Below the pieces are notes generated by a model. The model did no database searches, was not told the origin of the DNA, and worked only from the letters and a program-made list of their open reading frames with translations. Both the position numbers and the translations under genes were made by a program. Of a stretch of 64,000 bases of DNA, positions 26,088 to 35,234 are shown piece after piece. The stretch is taken from NCBI GenBank assembly GCA_036489775.1, contig DASXFC010000060.1, forward strand, positions 1-64,000, read 5' to 3'. Source of the stretch: Bog-473 sp036489775 (lineage in GTDB: Bacteria; Actinomycetota; Acidimicrobiia; Acidimicrobiales; RAAP-2). Positions within the stretch are counted from its first letter, which is position 1; each line of letters opens with the position of its first letter.

Positions 26088-27556
26088 TAGCGGATCGGGA
26101 GCCCGATGGTCTTGGTCTCGAGATACTGCAAGAGCCCCTCCAATCCGCCTTGACGACCGATACCGCTGGCCTTGTAGCCCCCGAACGGGGAGTCAGCGGC
26201 GTACCAGTTTCCACCGTTGACGCTGAGCGTGCCCGTGCGGATACGACGAGCCACCGCCAGTGAACGTTCCTCGGACACCGATGCCACGCTGCCCGACAAC
26301 CCATAGATCGAGTCGTTGGCAATGGCCACCGCATCGGCATCGTCCTCGAAGGGGATGACCACGAGCACGGGTCCGAAGATCTCCTCTTGGGCGATGCGCA
26401 TCTTGTTGTCCACGTCGGCAAAGAGTGTCGGCTCGACGTAGTACCCCTTGTCGAGCCCCGCTGGTCGCCCGCCACCGCAGATAAGGCGAGCCCCTTCTTC
26501 CAGTCCCGACTGGATGTATCCCAAGACCCGATCGCGCTGCGTGGCGTTGATCAATGGCCCGGCCAGCACCGAATCATCGTGGGGGTCCCCCACCTTGACC
26601 CCAGCAAAGGTCTCGGTGACGATGGCCAGCCCTTCTTCGTAGCGCGACCTCGGCAACAAGAGGCGGGTGGGAAGGGCGCAACCCTGCCCGGCGTGGAGAC
26701 AGACAAATGCGGTCGCCGGAAGGACGGCAGCGAAATCGGCGTCGTCGAGCACGATGGAAGCGGACTTGCCCCCGAGTTCAAGGAACAACCGCTTGATGGT
26801 CGATCCACTCAGCTCCATGATGCGACGTCCGGTTGCGGTGGAACCAGTAAAGGAGATGAGATCGACCCGCGGATCCTCGACCAGTTCCTGCCCACGCTCG
26901 TGCGAGGACGAAGTGATGACGTTCACCACTCCTGGGGGCATATCTGTGCACTCGGCGATGAGGCGTCCAAGGTGCAAGGCGTTCCATGGCGTGTCCGGAG
27001 CGGCTTTGACAACCACGGTATTTCCGGTCACAAGGGCCTGGCCCAGCTTGTGCAGTGTGATCTCAAGGGGAAAGTTCCACGGGATAATGGCGCCCACGAC
27101 ACCGACCGGCTCTTTGAGCACAAGGCGGCGAGCTTGGCCAAGAGGGCCGTTGGTGATCGGAAGCTCTCGCTCCCACTCGAAGTTCTCCATTGCAGCTAGG
27201 GGACCCGTCAGCGCGTCGTGAAGGGGCATGTCCAACTGTGGGCCGTAGGTGGCCAGGAGCGGTGCACCAACTTCGGTGATCAATTCCTGGCGAAACTTCT
27301 CGCGATCCTTTTCGAGGCCGGCCTGGAGCTGTTCGAGGCAACGCCGACGAAGGTCAGGGTCTGTCGACCACGATGACTCGTCAAACGCCCGGCGTGCGGA
27401 AGCAATGGCCCGATCCATGTCGGCTGCTGAGGCATCAGGCGCCTCTCCTGCCACCTCCTCGGTGGCTGGGTTCACGTTCGGATAGGTCCGAGCACCCTCG
27501 GCAGGTACAAGCTCGCCATCGATCAACAGGCGATAGTCAGCAGGTGCATCCGGCAT
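26087..27556 (-). CDS. NAD(P)-dependent aldehyde dehydrogenase
   Basis: 489 residues with the full classical motif set: IIPWNFPLEITLHKLGQAL, FTGSTATGRRIM, the general-base glutamate in LELGGKSASIVLDD, and the catalytic cysteine in HAGQGCALPTR. It ends FGGYKASGIGRQGGLEGLLQY. Unlike the mmsA product it keeps the glutamate, so it releases a free acid. An acid made here could be activated by one of the three CoA ligases. The alpha/beta hydrolase gene follows directly. Confidence 0.9.
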   Translation of the reverse strand: MPDAPADYRLLIDGELVPAEGARTYPNVNPATEEVAGEAPDASAADMDRAIASARRAFDESSWSTDPDLRRRCLEQLQAGLEKDREKFRQELITEVGAPLLATYGPQLDMPLHDALTGPLAAMENFEWERELPITNGPLGQARRLVLKEPVGVVGAIIPWNFPLEITLHKLGQALVTGNTVVVKAAPDTPWNALHLGRLIAECTDMPPGVVNVITSSSHERGQELVEDPRVDLISFTGSTATGRRIMELSGSTIKRLFLELGGKSASIVLDDADFAAVLPATAFVCLHAGQGCALPTRLLLPRSRYEEGLAIVTETFAGVKVGDPHDDSVLAGPLINATQRDRVLGYIQSGLEEGARLICGGGRPAGLDKGYYVEPTLFADVDNKMRIAQEEIFGPVLVVIPFEDDADAVAIANDSIYGLSGSVASVSEERSLAVARRIRTGTLSVNGGNWYAADSPFGGYKASGIGRQGGLEGLLQYLETKTIGLPIR

Positions 27557-27740
27557 GGACTCGACCCCCAGTCACCCCGAAATTTTTGGGATATTGGACT
27601 TTACAATGAAGAAACTCTCGTTCTAGTCTGCACGCCGGATCCGGCGGCAGCAAGTCCGGCCTGTTCCCAAGAGTGGCAAGCCAGTCGTCACCTGAGAGCG
27701 CTTGGCACCGCGCACGGAGACACACCGCAGGGGGGTAGGC

Positions 27741-28520
27741 GTGAACGTGGATCAAAAGACTCTCTCGCCGAGGGTGCTCATCATCGGTGCCTCAAGCGGT
27801 ATCGGCCGAGAACTTGCCACCCAGCTCGTGGGCCATGGCGCCCACGTGGTCGCGTGCGCCCGCCGAGTCGACCGGATCGATGAAATCGCTGGCGTCAGCG
27901 CCGTGCAGTGCGACGTTCAAGATCCAACCCAGTGTGAGAAGGCTGTCCTCCAGGCCAGTGAGGTGATGGGCGGCCTCGATGTCCTGGTGTACGCAGCTGG
28001 CCTCAGCCGGATTACTCCCCTCGACACCGCCGACTACGCCGTCTGGGATCATGTCTTCGCCACGAACATCTTGGGTGCAGCAATGGTGACCCGGGCTGCT
28101 ATTCCCCATCTGTGCTCCCCGCAGAGCGAGGGTCGGGTCCTTCTCCTGACCTCCACGTCGGCCGACCTGGCCTTTCCGGGACTGGTGGCCTACTCGGCGT
28201 CCAAGGCCGCCCTCAGTCGCTTCAGCCAGGGTCTCGCGGTCGAATTCCCGAGGCTGCGAGTCTCTGAAGTTGTCGTCGGCCCGACGGCTGGCACCGAAGT
28301 AGCCGACCAGTTCGAGCCCGCTGAATTCGAGAAGTGGGCCACTCGTTGGTTCGAGGAGGGGTTCGTTCGCCACGGGATGCTCCAACCACCAGAAGTGGCG
28401 GCGATGATCGTCCAGGCCATTCTGGCCGACGACCCTCCTGCCCGCCTCGATGTCGCCGGCCAGTCTGAACTCGGCGCAACGTCGCTCGAAGAGGGCCGTC
28501 TCCAGGCCAAAAGGGACTGA
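27741..28520 (+). CDS. Short-chain dehydrogenase/reductase
   Basis: About 259 residues from GTG 27741, which follows an AGGGGGG ribosome-binding stretch. It has IIGASSGIGRELA, VYAAGLS in place of NNAG, and the YxxxK pair in AYSASKAALS. The C-terminal part is not the usual GG...D type, so it is a more divergent SDR. It is followed 8 nt later by a thioesterase gene on the same strand. A start at 27702 (TTG) is possible but weaker. Confidence 0.83.
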   Translation: MNVDQKTLSPRVLIIGASSGIGRELATQLVGHGAHVVACARRVDRIDEIAGVSAVQCDVQDPTQCEKAVLQASEVMGGLDVLVYAAGLSRITPLDTADYAVWDHVFATNILGAAMVTRAAIPHLCSPQSEGRVLLLTSTSADLAFPGLVAYSASKAALSRFSQGLAVEFPRLRVSEVVVGPTAGTEVADQFEPAEFEKWATRWFEEGFVRHGMLQPPEVAAMIVQAILADDPPARLDVAGQSELGATSLEEGRLQAKRD

Positions 28521-28528
28521 GGACATCG

Positions 28529-29347
28529 ATGCCAGCTGAGAATTTTGCTCAGATGCTCGAACTGGAGGTGATCTCCCCACATCACTATCGGGGCCGCAAT
28601 CTCGAGAGTCGGTCGGGCGTTGTCTTCGGAGGTCAGCTCCTCGCACAGGCACTTACAGCAGCCGGACTCTCCAGCCAAGAGTTACAGCTGAAATCCATGC
28701 ACACCGTGTTCTTGCGGGCTGGTCGGTCTGATCAAGATGTCGAGATCGACGTCACGCCTCTCCACAGTGGCCGCACTTTCGGGGGCGCTGATGTTGCTAT
28801 TCGCCAAGGAGAGCGGTTGTGCACCAAGTCCGTCGTGCTGTTTCACGTTGCGAATGAATCCTTCATCTCTCATCAAGACCCAGCGCCTGTCATCTCACCT
28901 CCGATTGATGGAACCGAAACGTCCGAAGCAACCGCAAAAGGCTGGGATGTCCGAATGGGCGAGGGCGCCAATATCGCTGATCCCGAAGCTCTAGGTCCTC
29001 CCGAACTCTTGGTGTGGTCGCGGTTTCTCGAGGTGCCGCTTGGGCCAGGCGTCAGTCAGGCACTCTTGAGCTATGCCTCTGACGGATTCCTGATCGGCAC
29101 GGCCATGCGCCCGCATCCCGGCGTTGGACAAGACCTTGCCCATGTGTCGATCGACACGACGGTGGTCACCCAGACACTGACGTTCCATGACGACTTCAAC
29201 GCTGGAGAATGGCTGCTTCTGGCCCATCGCAGTCCCTTTGCCGGCCACGGGCGAACATTTGGACGTGCCGATGTCTTCACTGTCGATGGCCGCCTAGTGG
29301 CCTCGTACTGCCAAGAAAATATGGTTCGAGCAATGGCGACGCGCTGA
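28529..29347 (+). CDS. Acyl-CoA thioesterase, TesB type (double hotdog)
   Basis: 272 residues. The N-terminal hotdog begins with RGRNLESRSGVVFGGQLLAQAL, and the C-terminal one has HVSIDTTVVTQTLTFHDDF with the expected aspartate, followed by GRADVFTVDGRLVASYCQE. It would hydrolyse acyl-CoA to free CoA and acid, to relieve CoA trapping or release a product. It follows the SDR gene by 8 nt and converges on the hydratase gene at 29364. Confidence 0.85.
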   Translation: MPAENFAQMLELEVISPHHYRGRNLESRSGVVFGGQLLAQALTAAGLSSQELQLKSMHTVFLRAGRSDQDVEIDVTPLHSGRTFGGADVAIRQGERLCTKSVVLFHVANESFISHQDPAPVISPPIDGTETSEATAKGWDVRMGEGANIADPEALGPPELLVWSRFLEVPLGPGVSQALLSYASDGFLIGTAMRPHPGVGQDLAHVSIDTTVVTQTLTFHDDFNAGEWLLLAHRSPFAGHGRTFGRADVFTVDGRLVASYCQENMVRAMATR

Positions 29348-29363
29348 AGGGGCCGATGTTCGG

Positions 29364-30182
29364 TTACTGCCCTCGGGCCTTCATCGATGCAAGGTCGGCC
29401 ATGACCGAAGTTGTTCCCTTGGTGTGAGCAATGGCTCGCGCGTGCCCAAGATGATGAATGTCGAAGTTGGTGGCGATCGTGTGGGAGAACCCCATCGCAT
29501 CAACCGCACTGTTGACGGCCCGCTTGGCCAAGCGAACGGCCCAAGGATCCATCGCGGCGATCTCGGAGGCCAGAGTCATGGTCCGCGCTTCAAGCGCATC
29601 GAGAGTCACGACCTCGTTCACCATGCCACATTCGCGCGCCAGCTCGGCCGACAGCGAACTGGCGGTGAACAAGATCTGCTTGGCCCGTCGCGGACCGAAT
29701 TCCCATGGATGTGCAAAGAACTCAACGCCGGGCATGCCCATAAGGCCAACCGGATCAGAGAACTGGGCATTGTCCGCCGCGATGATCAGATCACAAGGCC
29801 AGCAGAGCATGAGACCGGCCGCGATGCACTTTCCCTGAACGGCGGCGATCGAGGGCTTGACCAGATCGCGCCATCTCTTGGCGTAGTGCAGATAGCCGCG
29901 CTCTTCCCAGTCGAAGTACGTGTCAACGGTGAGCGCGCCGTCGACCCGTTGGGGACCGAGGGAGGGATCTCCCCCGCCCTGCATGTCATGTCCGGCCGAG
30001 AAGTGCTTGCCCTCACTGCGCAGGACCACGACCCGGACATCGCGATCGAGATCAGAATCCGTCCACGCCTGATCAAGCTCTTTGAGCATTTGAGGGTTCT
30101 GCGCATTGGCCGCCTGTGGGCGATTAATAGTGATGACGGCGATCCCGTCGTCAGCCTCGTATCGAACGAATTCCGCATCCAC
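29364..30182 (-). CDS. Enoyl-CoA hydratase/isomerase (crotonase family)
   Basis: 272 residues with SEGKHFSAGHDMQGG (first oxyanion loop) and QGKCIAAGLMLCWPCDLII (second). The long insertion after the first loop (VDTYFDWEERGYLHYAKRW) is typical of one actinobacterial crotonase subgroup. The position that carries the second catalytic acid in hydratases reads PVGLMGMPGVE. The exact reaction (hydration, isomerisation or hydrolysis) is open. It is divergent from the amidohydrolase at 30369. Confidence 0.85.
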   Translation of the reverse strand: MDAEFVRYEADDGIAVITINRPQAANAQNPQMLKELDQAWTDSDLDRDVRVVVLRSEGKHFSAGHDMQGGGDPSLGPQRVDGALTVDTYFDWEERGYLHYAKRWRDLVKPSIAAVQGKCIAAGLMLCWPCDLIIAADNAQFSDPVGLMGMPGVEFFAHPWEFGPRRAKQILFTASSLSAELARECGMVNEVVTLDALEARTMTLASEIAAMDPWAVRLAKRAVNSAVDAMGFSHTIATNFDIHHLGHARAIAHTKGTTSVMADLASMKARGQ

Positions 30183-30302
30183 CGCACCCTCCCCAACTCA
30201 GGCCGCCCTTCTGCATACTGGCGGCTCCACCACCTTCGAACGAAGTCGCACGTTCTGTCACTGACCTGAGGTGTAGAACTTGCCTAGGTCATGTAAAACA
30301 GT

Positions 30303-30330
30303 TTGACTTCACTCGAAAGAGAAGCATACT
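30303..30330 (+). promoter_or_regulatory. Promoter of the amidohydrolase gene
   Basis: TTGACT (30303-30308), a 16-nt spacer and CATACT (30325-30330). The stretch 30319-30337 matches the thiolase promoter region (10204-10186, minus strand) at 17 of 19 positions, with the same -35 box and spacer length. It lies 38 nt upstream of the ATG. Confidence 0.55.
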
Positions 30331-30368
30331 CTACCTCCGCTCGCTTTCTTCGCCCGAGGAGTGCCCAC

Positions 30369-31619
30369 ATGCAACCAAAAGATCTGATCCTCGTGAGCGT
30401 GGATGACCACCTGATCGAGCCTCCCGATGTATTCGCACATCATGTGCCAGCCAAGTATCAGGACCAAGCGCCCCGAGTCGTCAACGAAAACGGAGCCGAT
30501 ACCTGGGTCTTCGGTGACGTACGAGCCCGATCCATCGGGCTCAACGCGGTGGCCTCGTGGCCAAAAGGAGAATGGGGCTTCGACCCTGTTGGCTTCGCGG
30601 AAATGCGACCGGGCTGTTACGACGTGCACGAGCGAATCCGCGACATGAACGCCAACGGCGTGCTCTCGTCAATGAGCTTCCCGTCCATGGCCCGTTTCGC
30701 CGGACAGTTCTTCCATGAGCACCCCGATAAGGATCTCGCACTGGTCATGCTGCAGGCGTACAACGACTGGCACATCGATGAATGGTGCGCCGCCTACCCT
30801 GGTCGACTCCTCCCACTAGCCATTGGTCCGCTCTGGGATGCCGAGCTCCTCGCCACAGAGGTCCGCCGAGTTGCCGCCAAGGGATGCCGAGCAATCAGCT
30901 TCAGCGAAGCCCCCTACAAACTTGGGCTGCCTTCGTTCCACGGGCACTACTGGGATCCGTTCTTCGCCGCCTGTGCCGACAATGAAGTCGTCATCTCGAT
31001 GCACATCGGCTCAGGATCGAGCATGCCGACCACCAGCAGCGACGCTCCTATTGATATCCCGGTCACGTTGACGACACACCTGGCCGTCAACGCAGCGTCC
31101 GACCTTATTTGGGGCCCCGTCCTGAGGCAGTTTCCAAACCTGCGCTTTGCCCTCTCCGAAGGCGGAGTTGGATGGGTCCCCTACTTCCTCGAACGAGCCG
31201 ATCGCAGTTACCTCAACCAGACATGGACTGGTCAGGATTTCGGAGACAAGCTCCCGAGCGATCTGTTCCGCGAGCACATCTTGACCTGCTTCATCGTTGA
31301 TGATGTGGCCTTGCGGGTACGGGACCTGGTAGGAGTCGACAGCATCGCATGGGAGTGCGATTACCCGCATTCGGACTCCACCTGGCCTCGCTCACCCGAG
31401 GTGCTCATGGATGCCTTTGCGCTGGCCGGTGTAACCGACACCATCGAGATCAACAAGATTTCTCACGAAAATGCATTGCGTTGGTACGGCTACGACCCAT
31501 TCTCGGTTATTCCCAAAGATGAGGCCACGGTCGGAGCCCTTCGTGCCCAGGCGGCCGACGTGAATACGGGAATTCGCAGTCGAGCCGAATTTCGAGAGAT
31601 GTTCCAAGCGGCAAGGTAG
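30369..31619 (+). CDS. Amidohydrolase-2 family metal enzyme
   Basis: About 416 residues from ATG 30369. It opens VSVDDHLIEPPDVF, the family's first metal motif. Further elements are VISMHIGSGS, FPNLRFALSEGGVGWV and WECDYPHSDSTWP, which supply the expected histidines and aspartate. This subgroup is common in actinobacterial catabolic clusters; hydrolysis and decarboxylation are both possible. The longer frame from 30303 overlaps the promoter and is rejected. It is followed by the Liv-type transporter genes after a 104-nt gap. Confidence 0.83.
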   Translation: MQPKDLILVSVDDHLIEPPDVFAHHVPAKYQDQAPRVVNENGADTWVFGDVRARSIGLNAVASWPKGEWGFDPVGFAEMRPGCYDVHERIRDMNANGVLSSMSFPSMARFAGQFFHEHPDKDLALVMLQAYNDWHIDEWCAAYPGRLLPLAIGPLWDAELLATEVRRVAAKGCRAISFSEAPYKLGLPSFHGHYWDPFFAACADNEVVISMHIGSGSSMPTTSSDAPIDIPVTLTTHLAVNAASDLIWGPVLRQFPNLRFALSEGGVGWVPYFLERADRSYLNQTWTGQDFGDKLPSDLFREHILTCFIVDDVALRVRDLVGVDSIAWECDYPHSDSTWPRSPEVLMDAFALAGVTDTIEINKISHENALRWYGYDPFSVIPKDEATVGALRAQAADVNTGIRSRAEFREMFQAAR

Positions 31620-31723
31620 CGCTACGGCAGCAACCGGAGCACGAAAGTAGCAACAATCAGAGGGTGCGGGCTGGGGCAATCAACCCAGGTCTGATCGACA
31701 CGACGAGGCAGTAGGGGGTTGGA

Positions 31724-33133
31724 ATGCGCAAGCATCAGGTTTTGGGGCGGGAAGCGCTGAACGTTTCTCGAGGACATGCTGGGTGGCTGACGCCGGTCCG
31801 CACGGCCATGGCGACCATCTTCGTTGGTACTGGGCTGCTCTCTGCCCTGCCCGTCATTGAGTCGGCAGCCCCCGCTGGAGCGGCCGTGCGGTCAACAGTC
31901 GGAGCGCTTCCCGGAGCAACCTGTCTCGGCGGACTCGGTTCTGGGTCGCCCGGGGTCACGGCCAAGAACATCAATGTCGCTTCAATTTCATCGCAAACCG
32001 GTCCACTCTCCGGTGACTTCTCGCAGATGGTTCCAGGGGTCAAGGCCTATTTCGACTACATCGACGCACATGGCGGCGTCAATGGACGCAAGATCACCCT
32101 GGCCTACCAACTTGATGATGGCTCGAACCCGAGCCAGTTCAGCCAGCTCACCCACACCGCCATTGACCAAGATCACGCCTTCGCTGCGGTCGGAGTGGCT
32201 TCCGCGTTCTTTGCGCCCAACCTCTTCACTGAGTCCTGCATCCCCACATACGGATACAACGTCACATCCAACTGGTCCGACCAGGCCAACCTCTTCGCCG
32301 CAGGCGGATCGGCCCTGTACACCCTCCAAGTACCCGCAGAGATGGCCTACCTCATGCGGCAGGACCATCTGAAGTCATTTGCCACCCTGGCCTACGGCGG
32401 CGTGCCTGAATCTTCGGGTGTCTGCGCTGGCGCCAATGAGTACCTCACCAAGGCGGGCTTCACGCAGAGCTACACCGACCTCAATGTCAGCTACGGCGGC
32501 AACGTGACGCCCGACGTACAACGGATGAGAACTTCGGGGGCCCAGCTCGTTCTGACCTGCATGGATGTGACCCAGAACATTCAGTTGGCCCAGGACATAA
32601 AGAAGTACGGGCTAAAGACCAAGCAGTATTGGCTCAATGGCAGTGACCGAGGCGTGCTCACCGCATACGGAAGTGTGATGCAAGGCGTGTACTCGGGCAT
32701 CCAACAGGTGCCGTTCACCGCTCCCACCAAGTACTACCCCGCCATGGCGACATACCTGGCCGCCATGAAGAAGTACGAACCCGCCTACACCTACGACGAT
32801 CTGGCCATTCAGGGCTGGTCCTCGGCGGCACTGTTCGCTGAAGGGGTGAAGTTGGCTGGCACTGATCTGACGCAAGCCAATGTGATTAAACAGACCAATC
32901 TCCTCACGGCTTACAACGTCGGCGGCCTCTATAGCGTCGTCAACTGGACCACTGCACATACCGAACTGAACTCTCCGTTCTGTGAGGCATTCATCCAGGC
33001 CAAGGGCACCTACTGGGAGCCCGTGTTCGGCAAGGGACATCAGGTATTCGTCTGTCTGAACGTGAACAAATCAAATCCCACGCCGAAGACCACGACCCCA
33101 GTTCCAGCGCCCACCGGAACACCGGGATCCTGA
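31724..33133 (+). CDS. ABC transporter substrate-binding protein, branched-chain amino acid (Liv) type
   Basis: A 469-residue exported protein. It has a long N-terminal signal region with a hydrophobic core near residues 25-45 and a likely cut after PAGAA. The mature part has the two-lobed type I periplasmic-binding fold: ITLAYQLDDGSNPSQF, FAAVGVASAFFAPN and VLTCMDVTQNIQLAQDIKKYG. Such proteins carry amino acids, amides, aromatic acids or steroid-like acids. It is the first gene of a transporter operon (binding protein, fused permease, two ATPases), and its place in the cluster suggests uptake of the pathway substrate. Confidence 0.88.
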   Translation: MRKHQVLGREALNVSRGHAGWLTPVRTAMATIFVGTGLLSALPVIESAAPAGAAVRSTVGALPGATCLGGLGSGSPGVTAKNINVASISSQTGPLSGDFSQMVPGVKAYFDYIDAHGGVNGRKITLAYQLDDGSNPSQFSQLTHTAIDQDHAFAAVGVASAFFAPNLFTESCIPTYGYNVTSNWSDQANLFAAGGSALYTLQVPAEMAYLMRQDHLKSFATLAYGGVPESSGVCAGANEYLTKAGFTQSYTDLNVSYGGNVTPDVQRMRTSGAQLVLTCMDVTQNIQLAQDIKKYGLKTKQYWLNGSDRGVLTAYGSVMQGVYSGIQQVPFTAPTKYYPAMATYLAAMKKYEPAYTYDDLAIQGWSSAALFAEGVKLAGTDLTQANVIKQTNLLTAYNVGGLYSVVNWTTAHTELNSPFCEAFIQAKGTYWEPVFGKGHQVFVCLNVNKSNPTPKTTTPVPAPTGTPGS

Positions 33134-33179
33134 TCATCGGAGAACGAGGAGCTTTGCCGGATAGCGAACAGGAGCAGCG

Positions 33180-35234
33180 GTGGAGCAGTTCTTAGGGTTC
33201 GCCATCCCAGGTGTGCCCTATGGCTGCACCTATGCCCTCTTCGCGTTCGGACTGGTCCTCACTTACCAAGCGACCGGGGTCTTCAACTTCGCCTTTGGCG
33301 CACAGGCTTATGCCTCGGCCTACCTCTACGTTTACCTGGTTCAGAACCAAGGCCTACCGGTCTGGGCTTCGTTCCTGATTTCGGTCGTGGTGCTTGCTCC
33401 AGTGCTCGGCCTGATCTTCAACCGATACATATTCCGAAAAATACCGAGCACGAATACGACGGCAAAGATCGTGATGGGCATCGCCCTCTTGGTTGGTATC
33501 CCGACCCTGATCCCGGTCATTTTCGGCAACCAGAACCTCTACAACGCCCCATCCCTTCTGTGGAACCAGGCGAACGTGTATTTCACTTTGGCCAGCTACC
33601 CAGTGGACGGGCAGGACATCACCGTGGTTGTCGTCACTGCGGTCGTGGTGATGTCCGTTATCGGACTGATGCGTTTCACCGGTTTGGGGCTCCAGATGCG
33701 CGCCACGGTGGAGAGCCGCAGACTGGTCCAACTTACGGGCGTGGACGGCGAACGGGTGATTTCGGTGGCTTGGGCCATGTCGAGCTTCTTGGCCGGGCTC
33801 TCGGGTGTCCTCCTCGCTCCCTATTTTCCCCAGATTGAATCCGAGAGCTACATCACCTTGATGGTGGCAGCCATCGCCGTTGCCGCGTGCGCCAGTCTCC
33901 GATCGCTCCCTTTCGCCGCCCTCTTCGGCATCGTTCTCGGCGTGGCCGAATTACTCCTCCAGGGCTATCTGCCAACGCAGAGCATTTTCTACTCGTCCGT
34001 CTTACCCTCGCTCCCATTCATTCTTCTGCTGCTGGCGCTTCTCTTCAATCCTGGCCTTAAGCGCCTCGACGAGAACAAAGATCCCCTGTCGTCGGTCGAC
34101 CCACCGGCACCGCCTCGAGCCGTGACGTTGCGATCACCGAGTTCCAATCGCTCCTCGCGGGTGGTACGGCTCGCCCTCCTCATTGTCTTCGTTGTTTCGA
34201 TGCTGACCTGGATGCCTGAGAATTGGGAGAACGTCTTCAACTCCGGCTTGGCTTTTGCCGCCATCTTCCTCTCCATCACCCTCATCACGGGCATGGGGGG
34301 GCAGCTGTCGCTGGCTCAGGGAACACTGGCCGGCATCGGCGCGTTCACCGCGGCCCAGATGTCCAGCCACCTTGGCTTGAACATGGCCTCCACCATGCTC
34401 GTCGGCGCGGCGGCCGCAGCAGTCGTCGCCGCATTCCTTGCCGTTCTCTCACTTCGTCTCAAGGGCCTCGGTCTCGCCCTGATGACCCTGACAGCCGCGC
34501 TCTTCTTTGACACCAGCGTCTTCCCAGTCCATGCTTTTGGCGGAGGCGAAGGTGGCATCAACCTTCAGGCTTCGTGGGTGGCACCGCTGGATCTCTTCAA
34601 CCCCAGTGAACACCAATATTTCGTACTGGCGATGGTCGTCCTCTCCCTGACCGTCGGCGTCGTCATCCTGCTCGGCAAAGGAACCTCAGGCCGCTTCCTT
34701 TCGGCCATGCGGGGCAGTGAGGTGGCCACCGCCGGCATGGGCATCAACGTCGCCTCGCAAAGGATTACCGTCTTCGCGCTCTCGGGCTTGGTTGCCGGAA
34801 TTGGGGGGACCCTTCTGGCGCTCAATACCCAGAACGCCAATCCGGCTCAGTTCAACTACCAACTTTCTTTGGCCTTTGTGGTGATCGTGGTCACGGTCGG
34901 GGTCTCAAGTGTCGAGGGCGCCATTCAGGCCGGCATGGGCTTCGTCGTGGTGCAACAACTCTTGACCTACGCCCCTGCTCGATTCCAGGGTCTGAGCTTC
35001 ATCCTCTTCGCATTGGGTGCCTTGACCTACGCCGCCCATCCTGAAGGCGTCCTCGAGTACCTGAAGCGACAAGCAGCGACCGGTTTCAATCGCAAGGGCC
35101 AGAACCACGACGCCGTGGCACCCGGGGACCTGGTGGACCCGTCCCCCACTTCGCGCGATCTCCACCTCGCGGGCAACGACAATGCGGTCATGACCACTGG
35201 GCTGGCCCAGACGGCCAAGGCTGACCATGGGTAG
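33180..35234 (+). CDS. Fused LivH-LivM permease of a Liv-type ABC importer
   Basis: 684 residues containing two permeases that are usually separate. Residues 1-300 are LivH-like (GLVLTYQATGVFNFAFGAQA, about eight membrane helices). A hydrophilic linker rich in proline and serine follows at about 300-330. Residues 330-650 are LivM-like (MGGQLSLAQGTLAGIGAFTA, GINVASQRITVFALSGLVAG). The start is GTG 33180, 47 nt after the binding-protein gene, with AGGAGC before it. Its end overlaps the first ATPase gene by 8 nt. A single chain would complete the membrane channel. Confidence 0.88.
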   Translation: MEQFLGFAIPGVPYGCTYALFAFGLVLTYQATGVFNFAFGAQAYASAYLYVYLVQNQGLPVWASFLISVVVLAPVLGLIFNRYIFRKIPSTNTTAKIVMGIALLVGIPTLIPVIFGNQNLYNAPSLLWNQANVYFTLASYPVDGQDITVVVVTAVVVMSVIGLMRFTGLGLQMRATVESRRLVQLTGVDGERVISVAWAMSSFLAGLSGVLLAPYFPQIESESYITLMVAAIAVAACASLRSLPFAALFGIVLGVAELLLQGYLPTQSIFYSSVLPSLPFILLLLALLFNPGLKRLDENKDPLSSVDPPAPPRAVTLRSPSSNRSSRVVRLALLIVFVVSMLTWMPENWENVFNSGLAFAAIFLSITLITGMGGQLSLAQGTLAGIGAFTAAQMSSHLGLNMASTMLVGAAAAAVVAAFLAVLSLRLKGLGLALMTLTAALFFDTSVFPVHAFGGGEGGINLQASWVAPLDLFNPSEHQYFVLAMVVLSLTVGVVILLGKGTSGRFLSAMRGSEVATAGMGINVASQRITVFALSGLVAGIGGTLLALNTQNANPAQFNYQLSLAFVVIVVTVGVSSVEGAIQAGMGFVVVQQLLTYAPARFQGLSFILFALGALTYAAHPEGVLEYLKRQAATGFNRKGQNHDAVAPGDLVDPSPTSRDLHLAGNDNAVMTTGLAQTAKADHG

